A stretch of DNA of 64,000 nt. Origin: Sternotherus odoratus (lineage: Eukaryota; Chordata; Testudines; Kinosternidae). The notes beneath the pieces were generated by a model. The model was not told the DNA's origin, made no database searches, and saw only the letters and a list, made by a program, of their open reading frames with translations. Positions 33,363-43,794 of this stretch are shown one piece after another (the first letter of the stretch is position 1; each line of letters begins with the position of its first letter). A program made the position numbers and the translations under genes. The DNA is taken from contig JAVMKO010000002.1 of NCBI GenBank assembly GCA_032164245.1, positions 183,712,920 through 183,776,919 on the forward strand, written 5' to 3'.

Positions 33363-34050
33363 AGAAATAAATTGGTTAGTCTCTAAGGTGCTACAAAGTC
33401 TTCCTTGTCTTATTTACGGATACAGTAAAACCTCGATATAACGGACTAATTCGGGCGAGGGGGTGTCCGTTAAAGCCGAAAGTCTGTTATTTAATAATTT
33501 TTTTAATTATTAAATAACAGGACTTTCGGCTTTAACGGACACCCCCTCGCCTGAATTAGTCTGTTATATCGAGGTTTTACTTATCACGGCAGCCGGGAGC
33601 CGTCAACCCGCCCGCCCGCCCGGGTCCTGGCTGCTGGGACCCGGGCGGGAGCTGTCACCCCGACCGCCCGGGTCCCGGCTGCTGGGACCTGGGCGGCAGC
33701 CAGCAGCCCGCCCGCCCGCCCGGGTCCCAGCAGCCGGGACCCGGGCGGGCTGGCAGCGGGGAGCTGGCAGGCAGCCCGCCCACTGCCTGGACCGGGGAGG
33801 CAGCGGGGAGCCGGCAGCCAGCCCACCCGCTGCCTGGACTGGGGAGGCAGCGGGGAGCCGGCAGTCAGCCCGCCCGCTGCCTGGACCAGGGAGGCAGCGG
33901 GGAGCCAGCAGCCAACCCCCGAAAAAACGGATTTTGGATGCATCGGACTTGCTCATAAATTTTGTCCGTTGCATCCGAAGTCCGTTAAATCGGGGTCCGT
34001 TAAATCGGGGTTTTACTGTACAGACTAACACAGCTACTAATCTTAAACCT
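33363..34050 (+). repeat. Penelope-like 3' tail split by a MITE
   Basis: AGAAATAAATTGGTTAGTCTC, then AAGGTGCTACAAAGTCTTCC and TTATTTACGGATA (to 33422), continue after the MITE as CAGACTAACACAGCTACTAA (34021-). The unbroken tail at 54325-54412 has the same text without a gap. The MITE therefore landed inside this older tail. Confidence 0.75.
33423..34018. mobile_element. pogo/Tigger-like MITE, copy 1, 596 bp
   Basis: The ends CAGTAAAACCTCGATATAAC and the complement CAGTAAAACCCCGATTTAAC are flanked by TA on both sides (33421-33422, 34019-34020). A second element with the same ends lies at 41256-41640. Inside, 33425-33499 and 33505-33581 form a nearly perfect hairpin with arms of about 75 bp, so this copy has three end-like sequences. 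A GC-rich core of CCCGGGCGG and GGCAGCGGGGAGCCGGCAG repeats follows. It has no transposase. Long open frames in the core are compositional. Confidence 0.8.
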
Positions 34051-34129
34051 TACCAAGATTGTTTCTTATGGATCCTGTCTCTCCAGCTAGGCTCAGGCAA
34101 TATGGAGGAAGAAGCTGTATGAGTCCAGT

Positions 34130-34790
34130 GCAGAAGGGACAAGAGGTGGACCTTTGGACGGAGGCAGTAAATGTGGACAAGGGGCCTGAGTAGGAGGGAT
34201 GAGGAAGACTGGGACTAGAGGCTGGGTGTGGGGAAGAGGAAAATTGGAATTTAGCTGGGCAAGGAGACTGGGAGCCAGAGAGGGAGGTGAGGGTTGGACT
34301 GGGAGCCAGTGGGTTGGGGGGAAATGATGAAGATGAGGAGCCAGGAGTGAGAGAATAGCACTGGCTAGTCAAGACTGGGACTAGGATAAGAAACCTGAGG
34401 AGTGGATGCTGTGACTGACTAGGGGAGGCAAATGGGTCTGGGACAAAATGGGGAAGACATAGCACTCTGACAGGGACAGGTGAGAGGGAAGAAGAGGTGA
34501 AGCTTGGGGAGAACAAGCAGAAAGGTCCGTGACCTCTATAACACACTTTCCTCCAAAGCATGGAATGGAACCCAAGATCCTCGAGTGTCACCATTCCTCT
34601 TCCTGTCAGCAAATATTTGTGAAATCCACTGTGCATCTCAACCCCCTTTAGTGTCTGGTCCATACAGAAAATGACAACTTCCTCCTGCTATCAGCTACTC
34701 CATTAGCTCAAGTGGCAGAGGTTCCAACACTGATTATGACCAAATGGGTATCAATATGATGCCACATAACATAATTGGGGGGGGGGTTAG
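34130..34790 (+). repeat. Purine-rich repeat with tRNA-like 3' segment, copy 2
   Basis: 34668-34790 matches the tRNA-like repeat at 1040-1205 (CTGCTATCAG, CATTAGCTCAAGTGGCAGAGG, GGTATCAATA, final G run plus TTA). The B-box has decayed. The purine-rich 34130-34600 part probably belongs to the same longer repeat, since similar lead-in strings (CTTTCCTCCAAAG against TCTCATCTTCTTC) are weakly seen in copy 1. The 206-codon frame on the minus strand here is a by-product of its composition. Confidence 0.45.
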
Positions 34791-35139
34791 GTCACTCTTT
34801 CAAAAATGTAGGAAATTCCATACAAATATTATGTTAAAAGAACATTATTAATGTTGCAAAGTCAAGCACTCATGTGTTAGGAAATGCTCCCTTTAGTCAT
34901 ATGCATTATGATACAGTGATTATATGCTCCACAGGACCCTACCTCATTCAGTACACAGGATGCTCAATGATCACTTCATGAACATCTGTTCAATAGTTTG
35001 TTTTATTATTATTATTCAATGGGCGGCCCCATGCCTTATTTATACACACTGTTCAAACCCTACTGTGAAGACACAATTCTTAATTTCATTGTGGGCTTTT
35101 TAATGCACTCCTCTGTGGCTGATTGCCTCACAAACATTA
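34791..35139. other. Non-coding stretch
   Basis: Nothing recognised. Confidence 0.45.
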
Positions 35140-35525
35140 TTTTCACAACATCCCTATGAAATGAGGGAGTCAGAGTATCCCCATTTTGCAAATGGGGAAT
35201 TGAGGCACAGGAAGATTAAGATCAAAAGGATCCACTATTTTTGGGTTCCCAGTTTGAGACACCCCGTTCCTGCTTTTGCAGTGTTCTTAGTACTCTAAAG
35301 CACTTTATATGGTCAAAGTACAGCTCCTATTGACTTCAGAGGCAGTTGTGAGTGCTCATCACTTCTGCAAATCAGACCTTAAGATATCAAGTCAGGCACC
35401 CAGAAAACAAGGAACACACAGGTAGTGACCACTTGTTAAAAGATTGGCTCAATTGACTTGTCTAGCATCACACAGGATCTTTTGTTACAGAGGCTGGGAT
35501 TGAATCCAACTGTTTTAATCAAGAC
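35140..35525 (-). repeat. MIR-like SINE, interrupted
   Basis: CCCCATTTTGCAAATGGGG, AATTGAGGCACAGGAAGATTAAG (35170-35220) and, after about 230 bp of other text, GACTTGTCTAGCATCACACAGG with GGGATTGAATCCAACTG (35455-35515). Together these are the complement of a MIR core. The intervening text looks like an L2-type LINE tail, inserted or substituted there. Confidence 0.5.
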
Positions 35526-35689
35526 ACCGTCCTTTCTCTTGGCTGGGAGCTGTGCTGATGGACCAGCCTTGCATACCCACCCCCATTGTCGGCCACTGGA
35601 CATTCCCTTCCCCACACACCTCTGGTGGGTGGGTGGCTGGTGAGCAGGGATCCAGCCATCAGCAGGATCCGCCAGTACTGATGGGAGGA

Positions 35690-35795
35690 GACAGAAAATA
35701 CAGGACAAATTGCCCCTTTTTAAGAAAAATCAGGACACCCGCAGGAGGGATTTACTACAGGACTGTCCCTTTGAAAATGGGACATCTGGTCACGC
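35690..35795. mobile_element. Short TIR-like repeat related to 40798-40919
   Basis: Shares AATCAGGACA, GGACTGTCCCT and GGGACATCTGGTCAC with the 122-bp element at 40798-40919. The right end is clear; the left end is decayed. Confidence 0.5.
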
Positions 35796-35799
35796 TACT

Positions 35800-37574
35800 C
35801 TGAGACAGAAACGGATGGAGGAAGGCCAGCCCAAAAATTGAAGAATTGCTTTTTTTCAAACTCAAAAAAAAAAATCACATTGGAACTGACACCAAAGAGG
35901 AAAAGTTTCAATCTCAAAGGAACAAGTAAAAACTTGGGATTTTAATGAACTATGTAGAGTATGCAACCTGAACTTACTGCTGCGAATGCCATAACAACTG
36001 GAAACAATCCTACACAACTGATAAAATAAGCCACTAATTGTTGTATTTATTCCCCATGAAGGCACACTTCGGCACCTTTAATTGTACTTAGTCACAATTT
36101 GTTCATCATCCCATTGTTCTCATCAGAGTAGAAGAGAACTAAATATTTACCCAAATGAACTTATAAATATCTTGTTCTGAATCATAACTCTGCTTTACAA
36201 TGATGTTAAGAAAAGGCAGAATAAATTTGGAGGGTTCTGCCATCCCTTCTGACAGAGCGAGAATGAGAACAATAGAATACAGTTCGAGGAATTGGGGCCA
36301 CAGAGCTTTCCGTGACCCCTATAATTCCTCACCAATAACTAATGTTTTAGTGGCCTCAACTGTTCTGGCAGATGTCTGGGCCCTTCTTTCTCCTCTGTAG
36401 GTCATTCAGTGGAGTTTATACTTCCACGTGGAAGGGGCAGAGAGATCATCTGAATGATTTTTTGGGTACCGAGTCTTAATTAAGTAGCTGAGTAGCACTC
36501 CTATTATAGGACCATCCTGAGGATCAAGCATGCTGGTGTGGAGCTCCCCTGTGCGCCTGTACCACCAGGCTTCAATAAGGCAATCTGTGACCATATGTAC
36601 TGTATAACATGGGGCCCTCCATGACTCCACCCTGTAACCCCACACCCTTGCCATATTCCTGCCTCTCCCTTGGAGTGATAGGGCAGGAAACCGTCTTCCC
36701 CTCTGGAGAAGCAGGGCAGCAGCACAGTGCCTCCTCCTACTGTTCCAACCCAGGACAAGCATCAGGGACACAGGACACCTTTGGAACACAGGACACCACT
36801 GCCTGCCCAGAGCTGGGATTTATTTGCATGGATGGCTGGACCCGCTGTCTTCTTCCTCTCCTGCCACATGTCCTGCTGGGATGGCGTTGGTGGCCCCTCC
36901 CAAAGTAGTGAGTCTCAGAGAGTTAACAGCCTAACGAGATACAGAGAGCACTTCACACCTCTTAAAGCTACTGTTTCCAGCTGTCTACAAGCTCAGGCAG
37001 ATAGTGGTCTCACTCAGTTCATGTTTTCAAGTTTTTCTTTGAAACGATGATGGCTAGAAACTTACTATCTTGTTAAACAAAAGTTCAGCTTGATTTAACC
37101 ACACAACTCTAGGAACCGGACTCTAGGCATTGGTCTATAGTCCCTATGCCTTAAAGCTTAATCAACTTCTGACTGCCCAACCCACAGGATGTAGCCCAAA
37201 ATATTCTGTTGCACATAGCATTGAAATTAAGATTCAGATTTACACAGAAAGGCTACTGGACCCCAGTGGTATCCTTCCTTGTCTTCTGCAAGGGATTATG
37301 CTGTGGGGTTTGAGTAAAGGCTCAGATTAGGTCTTATTCCAAACTGATTTGCCCATCCAAAGTATAAATTACGGAAATTGTAGCCAAGACTTGACTCCCA
37401 TCACCTCACAGAAAATAAAATATTCTTTTTATAGGATTATGGGAAGAGATTGTTACCTATTTAATATGCTGTAATATATATAAAGCCTCAATGCCTTTAA
37501 TGACCGTATACTTTTCAGAGGAATGGAACATTTAATCTCACCTTCAGAATTACAGGTTTTAATCAATTTTACGT
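35800..37574. other. Non-coding stretch
   Basis: No gene or clear repeat recognised. The 127-codon and shorter frames near 36406-36908 lie on both strands over the same DNA and carry no family features. Confidence 0.45.
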
Positions 37575-38696
37575 CGTGAATGAAGTATCTTAACACTCTT
37601 TCTAGCTGGATGAAATAAAATTCTCCAACTAGGGAAATACAACCTAGATGGACCTACTGAAGGTAGGGTGCATAACTGGATGGAAAATTGGTCCCAAAGA
37701 GTAGTTATCAGTGGTTCACAATCATGCTGGAAGGACATAACGAGTGGGGTCCTGCAGAGATGGGTTTGGGGTCTGGTTCTACATCTTCATCAATGATTTA
37801 GATAATGGCACACAGAGTACACTTATAAAGTTTGCGGATGATACCGAACTGGAAGGGGTTGCAAGTGCTTTGGAGGATAGGATTGAAATTCAAAATGATC
37901 TGGACAAACTGGAGAAATGGTCTGAAGTAAATAGGATGAAATTCAATAAGGAGAAATTCAAAGTACTCCATTTAGGAAGGAAAAATCAGTTGCAAATGGG
38001 AAATGACTGCATAAGAAGGAGTACTGCAGAAAGGAATCCGGGGGTCATAGTGGATCACAAGCTAAATATGAGTCAACAGTGTAACACTGTTGCAAAAAAA
38101 AAAAGGCAAACATCATTCTGAGATGTATTAGCAGGAGTATTATAAGCAAGACATGAGAAGTAATTCTTCCTCTCTCATTCACGCTGATTAGGTCTCAATT
38201 GGATATTGTGTCCAGTTCAGGGTGCCACATTGCAGGAAATATGTGGACAAATTGGAGAAAGTCCAGAGAAGAGCAACAAAAATTATTAACGTTCTAGAAA
38301 ACATGACCTGAAAGGGAAGATTGAAAAAATTGGGTTTGTTTAGTCTGGAGAAGAGAAGACAGAGGGGACTTTATAATAGTTTTAAAGTACGTAAATGGCT
38401 GTTACAAAGAGGAGGGAGAAAAATTGCTCTTAACCTCTGAGGATAGGACAAGAAGCAATGGGCTTAAATTGTGGCAAGGGCAGTTAGTTAGGAAGTTTTT
38501 CCTAATGGCCAACCTATCACAGTGGTTAAGCACTGGAATAAATTGCCTAGGGAGGTTGTGGAATCTCCATCATTAGGGATTTTTAAGAGCAGATTGGAAA
38601 ACACCTGTCAAGGATGGTCTATAATATTTAGTCCTGCCTTGAGTGCAATGGACTGGACTAGATGACCTCTTGAGGTCCCTTCCAGTTCTATGAAAG
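37575..38696 (+). mobile_element. CR1 LINE, 5'-truncated, with 3' end
   Basis: This is plus-strand CR1 from the reverse transcriptase palm to the terminal block (ACTAGATGACCTCTTGAGGTCC, to about 38696). The coding part is broken. The 5' truncation is typical of CR1. No target duplication is expected or seen. Confidence 0.85.
37744..38121 (+). pseudogene. CR1 reverse transcriptase fragment
   Basis: The frame contains IFINDLDNGTQSTLIKFADD. FADD is the CR1 form of the catalytic YxDD-type motif of reverse transcriptase domain 5. It is followed by the thumb-side stretch DLDKLEKWSEVNRMKFN and KVLHLG. It ends at a frame break near 38100 in an A run. Upstream of 37744 the frame is damaged. It is a relic and not functional. 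Confidence 0.85.
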
Positions 38697-38784
38697 TCAG
38701 TTGGAGTCATACAAGTGGATACCGGTCCACATTACAAAATTAGTTTAATCACACCATAAGGATAGTCTTCTGGTATAAACATAG

Positions 38785-39150
38785 AATAGTGAGGAAACCT
38801 GGATTCTGTTGCTGGATCTTACTACAGATTAGTTGAGTGCTCTCAGCAAGTCAGTGAGATCTACCTTTGGGACTGTGTCCACCATTCTTTGGTTCTTAGA
38901 TTTTTGGTTACTTAGCTTGATACATCTAGGTCCTGAATTTAAGAACACCCACAACTCTTACTGAAGTAAATTGGTTATGCGGGTGTGTCCATCACCTCTG
39001 AAAACAAGGTTCTAAATTTCTCCAGTTGGTCAGCCAAAAAATGGAGGCATCCAAAACTAGACACTTGACAATGTAAATTTTAACCCATCTCTGCCTCAGT
39101 TCCCTTTGTAAAGCACTACTGAGATCCTCAGACGAAAGGTACTATATTCA
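38785..39150 (+). repeat. MIR-like SINE with inserted LINE tail
   Basis: The 5' half of a MIR is visible (GAAACCTGGATTCTGTTGCTGG ... CTCAGCAAGTCA). The 3' half follows later (CCCATCTCTGCCTCAGTTCCC ... GTAAAGCACT at 39085-39150). Between them about 200 bp resemble a decayed LINE 3' end (TTGGTTACTTAGC ... GGAGGCATCCAAAACTAG). Confidence 0.5.
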
Positions 39151-39747
39151 GTCAGCGTTGTTAAAAAACAGGATGATAAAACAGAGCTGTCAGCTGGGAA
39201 TAGGATAAATATTCCTTTTTGTAGGCAAGAATCTTGTAGAAATTGAAGGGATGGAAGGAAGGAAGACAAACTACCAATCTGGAATCACCACTTTATTACC
39301 AGCAAAGGTTCTTCCTCCCTCTCCCACTGCAGCTATGGGATCTATGGAATCTATCGGACCTATGGGATCTGATGCACATCGTGACTTATAGAGTCTCCAT
39401 GGAACTTGCACAGAGAGAGGAGAGGACTAGGATCTGTGAAGATCTGTTTGGGAAATAATCCACCACAAAGTCCCCTCACTCACTTGCATACTCCATTATC
39501 ACATGGGCCCAGGGTTTGACCCCCAGCCAGAAACACATTCTATTAGTTCTTCCACCCTTTGCATTTAGTGTCCTAAAGCCTGAAACATTTTTATTATTAC
39601 TACTATTAATATTAATTATTTTCACTGCTGCTCCAATTTCTTAATGCAAATGACTCTCTATTGTGCATTTGAACTCTGGACTGAAACCTCTTGCACATCG
39701 TATCAGGTTCTAATGAGATTTGATTGGACAGAAGGGATAAATAATTA
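39151..39747. other. Non-coding stretch
   Basis: Nothing recognised. Confidence 0.45.
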
Positions 39748-40140
39748 TAAGAATATAAGAACGGCCATACTGGGTCAGACCAAAGGTCCATCTAGCCCAG
39801 TATCCTGTCATCTGACAGTGGCCAATGCCAGGTGCTTCAGAGGGAATGAACAGAACAGGTAATCATTGAGTGATCCATCCCCTGTCACCATTCCCAGCTT
39901 CTGACAAACAGAGGCTAGAGACACCACCCCTGCCCATCCTGGCTAATTGCCATTGATGGACCTATCCTCCATGAACTTATCTAGTTCTTTTTTGAACCCT
40001 ATTATAGTCTTGGCCTTCACAACATCTTCTGGCAACAAGTTCCACAGGTTGGCAGTGCACTGTGTGAAGAAATAATTCTTTTTTTAAAATTTGCTGCCTA
40101 TTGATTTCATTTGGTGATCCCTAGTCAAGTGTTATAAGAA
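39748..40140 (-). repeat. CR1 LINE 3' fragment
   Basis: Closely collinear with 1297-1655 and, in the opposite orientation, with 44995-45385 (ACGGCCATACTGGGTCAGACC, GGACCTATCCTCCATGAAC, TCTTTTTTGAACCCTATTATAG). It extends slightly further 5' than the first copy, to a GTGATCCCTAGTC string. Confidence 0.85.
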
Positions 40141-40497
40141 AATGATTTATGGGGAAAAAATGACTGAGTGTCTGTTAAGAACTGCTAGTGGCTGTGTTTA
40201 CATCTGAGCTCCAATTCTAAAAGGCTAAGTCTCTACATTTATGGAATATTTTGAGAGTAAATCAGATTTCATGAATATGTAATGAGCTGCAGTTTATCAT
40301 TATTTCTGCCATTTAGTAAAATTAGTTATCATGTGGCAAAAAAATACACTCTGTGGGGATAATGATAGTTCTTTAAATTGAAAGTCTTAGAGCCTTATTA
40401 TGGATTTTTATTTATTTTCCAGTCAGTTCCAAAGGCATGTTTTACTAACAAAAACATTTGTGTTGTTGTACATGATATGGCAGTGCGACCTTCTTCT

Positions 40498-40988
40498 GAC
40501 AACCAAGATTACTACATGCCCCTAGAAGAAGGGACTGAAGCCCGAGTCTGCCCATGCACCACTGCCCCAGCTAGGAGGGCCAAAGCCCAAGCCCCACTGA
40601 CCCGGATAGGGAAGCCAAAGCCGAGGCCCCAGGGCTTCAGCCCCAGGCAGGGGGCCTATAGCCTGAGCCAAGCTGCCTAGGGCTGAACCCTAAGGCTTTG
40701 GCTTCAGCCCCAGGCGCTGGTGTTCAAGCTTCAGCCCTGGGCAGTGGGGCTCAGGCTTCGGCCCAGACACCACCAAGTCTAAGCCAGCCCTGGCGATAGG
40801 GTGACCAGATAGCAAGTGTGAAAAATCAGGACAGGGAGTGGGGAGAAATAGGTGCCTATATAAGAAAAAGACCCCAAAATTGGGACTGTCCCTATAAAAC
40901 CGGGACATCTGGTCTCCCTAACTGGCAAACCCATTAAAGTGGGGTCATTATGCACTTCGGATCCACAGTTTGAGAACCACATGATGTG
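40498..40988. mobile_element. hAT-like GC-rich element (partial)
   Basis: The right end GGATCCACAGTTTGAGAACCACATG is typical of hAT (Charlie-like) ends. The inside is repeats around GGGCTTCAGCCCCAGGC. The left end could not be found. A second, smaller TIR element interrupts it at 40798-40919. A related GC-rich element with the same kind of core lies at 50031-50954. Confidence 0.5.
40798..40919. mobile_element. Small TIR element, 122 bp, nested
   Basis: The ends are AGGGTGACCAGATAGC and the complement AGGGAGACCAGATGTCC. It contains AAAATCAGGACAGGGAGTGG and GGGACTGTCCCTATAAAACC. A decayed relative lies at 35690-35795. It sits inside the hAT-like GC-rich element. No target duplication was resolved. 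Confidence 0.65.
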
Positions 40989-41255
40989 GTATTTAAATTG
41001 GCCTGTGAGAGGAAAAAAGGGGATAATTCAAGCTCTCTCTTTTCTCCTTCTGATGTTATTCAGCTGTGAAGATTCTGGAATATATAATACAAGAAAAGCA
41101 TTTCAGAATTCTCATGTGAAATATTTTTTTAAAAAAATCTTCCCTCTCCCCACTTTTAACCACCATAAATTACAACTCCAACAACTTCTAGAAATCATTT
41201 TCTATAAATCAAAGTCTATTTTGCTAACTTTGTAAGATACATAAAACCAGAAGTA

Positions 41256-41640
41256 CAGTAAAACCTCCATTTAACGGACTAATTCGGGCGAGGGGGTTTC
41301 CGTTAAATCAAAAAGTCCGTTATTTAATAATTTTTTAAAAATGAGCTGTCGGAGCAGCAGCCCGCCTGCCACAGGGTCGGGGTGGCAGCTCCGCAGCCTG
41401 CCTGCTGCTGGGACCCGGGCGGCAGCCGGCAGCCAGCCCGCCTGGGTCCTGGCTGATGGGACCCGGGCGGCAGCCGGGAGCCGGCAGCCAGTCCGCCCGC
41501 TGCTGTGACCCGGGCGGCAGCCGGGAGCTGGCAGCCAGCCCGGCAGAAATGGATCAGGAATGCATCAGACTTGCTCAGAAATTTTGTCCGTTGCATCCGA
41601 AGTCCGTTAAATCGAGGTCCGTTAAATCGAGGGTTTACTG
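41256..41640. mobile_element. pogo/Tigger-like MITE, copy 2, 385 bp
   Basis: The ends CAGTAAAACCTCCATTTAACG and the complement CAGTAAACCCTCGATTTAACG are flanked by TA (41254-41255 and 41641-41642). It shares ACTAATTCGGGCGAGGGGG and the TTTGTCCGTTGCATCCGAAG region with copy 1, and a GC-rich core of the same kind. It lacks the internal hairpin of copy 1. Confidence 0.8.
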
Positions 41641-42124
41641 TATTAGAAAGTCTGACTTGTACATTCAGCCATTCCAGTAGGTACAGAACCATCTTGGGCT
41701 GGAAGTTTGTAAATATTAAGTGCAGCAGTGTTCAAACCTGAGAACGCTGAGGAAGGACTAAACTGATCCTTGATAGAAATAGGAGATCCCACCTAAGAGA
41801 TTTATAAGTTTAAACACCAGGAGATATCTCGTTAGACAACATCCTGTCTTAAAAGACTACCCCAAAGCATTCCCAAAACATAATAAATACAGATTTGTTC
41901 CATCTTTATTAGTTCACCTCTGTTCAGTCACTTTCTTCCTGGAAATTTTAAACAGGTTTCAAACTACATCTGACATTTTAAAAATGTACACAGCCATAGA
42001 AACCTTTTCCCCAGAATAAATGATGATTGAGTGGCCACTTAACAGAAGTGCTATGAGCCAGTAAAAATCACTAATCTAACAGAGGTGATCTAATAAAAAT
42101 GGGGTGGAAAAACACTTCTCAGTA

Positions 42125-42178
42125 CATCTAAAGCATCTAAAGCATCTAAAGCTTCTAAAGCATCTAAAGCATCTAAAG
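42125..42178 (+). repeat. Six tandem copies of CATCTAAAG
   Basis: Six 9-bp units, one with CTTCTAAAG, followed at once by the inverted form GATGCTTTAG. The whole can therefore fold into a small hairpin. Confidence 0.9.
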
Positions 42179-42723
42179 GATGCTTTAGAGCACTCTTCTA
42201 AGATAGGACATTGTCAAATGATGATAATTTCACTGTACAGGTTTATGCTTGCAACTTCCTTGACAGACAAATAGAAATTGCTAGTTGGTTGAGTTTGACA
42301 GCAGTATAACCAAATAATTGACTGTATGCAAAGAGACACTGGAGATGGACAACTAACTTCAGTTTTAGACTTCTCTCTGCAGTGCATAGGTCTGATCCCA
42401 TTGAAGTCAATGGCAAAACTACCATTCCCTTCAATGGGGGCAGAATAGGGAGTAAGATTTTCATTTCTAAGATGCAGTGAAATAGACATTTGCAGAGATT
42501 TTCTCTCCATGTACGTGACAGACATGCACCTAGAGCAGGACTTGGCTGTAAGTTTATTAAATAGGAGCAGCTGTTTCAAATTAGACAACTTCCTAAGAAA
42601 GAATCAGAAGTTAGGCATTAGCTACTTGCAGCAGTGATGAAAGATTGGAGTTTCCAGGAAAGCTAAAGTAATAGGAAGAGCAGTTAATTATGCTTGGGCT
42701 CCTTCACTCATGTATAGACTCTT

Positions 42724-42726
<3 letters not shown>

Positions 42727-42787
<61 letters not shown>
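42727..42787. repeat. (CA)n microsatellite
   Basis: About 30 uninterrupted CA units. Confidence 0.95.
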
Positions 42788-42790
<3 letters not shown>

Positions 42791-43269
42791 GGCACTCATA
42801 AATCCTCCCATGCATCCTCAATTCCCTGAACTTGACAAGCCAACATCACAATTCATTTTTCAAGAAGAACTTCAGCTGCAGGAATGAAATTTCTTATGCT
42901 GATGTGCAGTCCCCAATTCACCTAGAGAGACTATTCTCTATGTACATGAGTCACTCTCTCTGTACCGTTCCATCTTGACTGGACCTCCCTTGAGCAAAGA
43001 TTAACTATGTCTCTTAATCACTCTTGAATTGTTTATGTGAACAGATATCTGCTAGGAACTGAGCCAAAAAAGACCCCTAATTTTATCAAGGACTCAGGCT
43101 GGACTTGAAATCAGACCTCAGAGATGAATGGCCACCATAGCTTCACTAAGTCACCTATTTTCTAGTTCTCTTTGTATTACTATTAAACAGTTTGTACAGA
43201 CATTTGTTTCTGAATGCTAGTCTCAGTGTATAAACCCTGTCTGCCAATGAGATGTCAGCCAATCACCAC

Positions 43270-43794
43270 TCTTGGCTCATTACTGCAAAATAATGCACAT
43301 TGGAAAAAATACCCCCGGCTATACATACAATATGATGGGGCCTAATTTAGCTACAACTAATCAGGAAAAGGATCTTGGAGTCATCATGGATAGTTCTCTG
43401 AAGACATCCATGCAGTGCGCAGCGACAGTCTAAAAAGCAAGCAGGATGTTAGGAATCATTTAAAAATGGATAGAGAAGAAGACAGAGAATATATTATTGC
43501 CCTTCTATAAATCCATGGTGCGCCCACATCTTGAATACTGCATACAGATGTGGTGTCCTCATCTCAAAAAAGATATACTGGCATTAGAAAAGGTTCAGAG
43601 AAGAGCGACTAAAATGATTAGGGGTTTGGAATGGGTCCCCTATGAAGAGAGATTAAAGAGGCTTGAAAGTTTCAGCTTGGAAAAGAGGAGACTAAGGGGG
43701 GATATGATAGAGGTATATAAAATCACTAGTGGTATGGAGAAAGTGAATGAGGAAAAGTTATTTACTTATTCCCATAATTATAAGAACTAGGGGC
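43270..43794 (+). mobile_element. CR1 LINE, 5' part of a split copy
   Basis: Plus-strand CR1 runs from the end of the reverse transcriptase domain into the C-terminal region and stops at AAGAACTAGGGGC. The CR1 text resumes at 44995 (ACCAAATGAAATTAATGGGC). The two halves are separated by a 1.2-kb insertion. Confidence 0.85.
43497..43790 (+). pseudogene. CR1 ORF2 C-terminal fragment
   Basis: The frame carries the CR1 C-terminal signature: SMVRPHLEYCIQMWCPHLKK, then LEKVQRRATKMIRGLE, then RLKRLESFSLEKRRLRGDMI. These match the post-reverse-transcriptase tail of CR1 ORF2. It has no start of its own. The frame runs off at the insertion point. Confidence 0.85.

Larger units (their letters stand above)
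41643..43269. other. Non-coding stretch with two simple repeats
   Basis: No gene supported. The simple repeats at 42125 and 42727 are listed separately. Confidence 0.45.

Noticed and set aside
33584..34031. Overlapping Gly/Ala/Pro-rich frames over 100 codons
   Set aside because: They lie inside the GC-rich core of the Tigger-like MITE in several frames at once.
34043..34663. 206-codon Ser/Pro/Leu-rich frame on the minus strand
   Set aside because: It is the complement of a purine-rich repeat; the length follows from composition (few stops), and the region belongs to a dispersed repeat.
36406..36908. Overlapping open frames on both strands (up to 127 codons)
   Set aside because: The two strands share the same stretch with no codon or domain evidence for either.
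40378..40680. 100-codon frame on the plus strand
   Set aside because: The second half lies in the GC-rich hAT-like core; the first half shows no family features.
42125..42178. CRISPR-like array
   Set aside because: 9-bp units without spacers in a vertebrate genome; simple tandem repeat.
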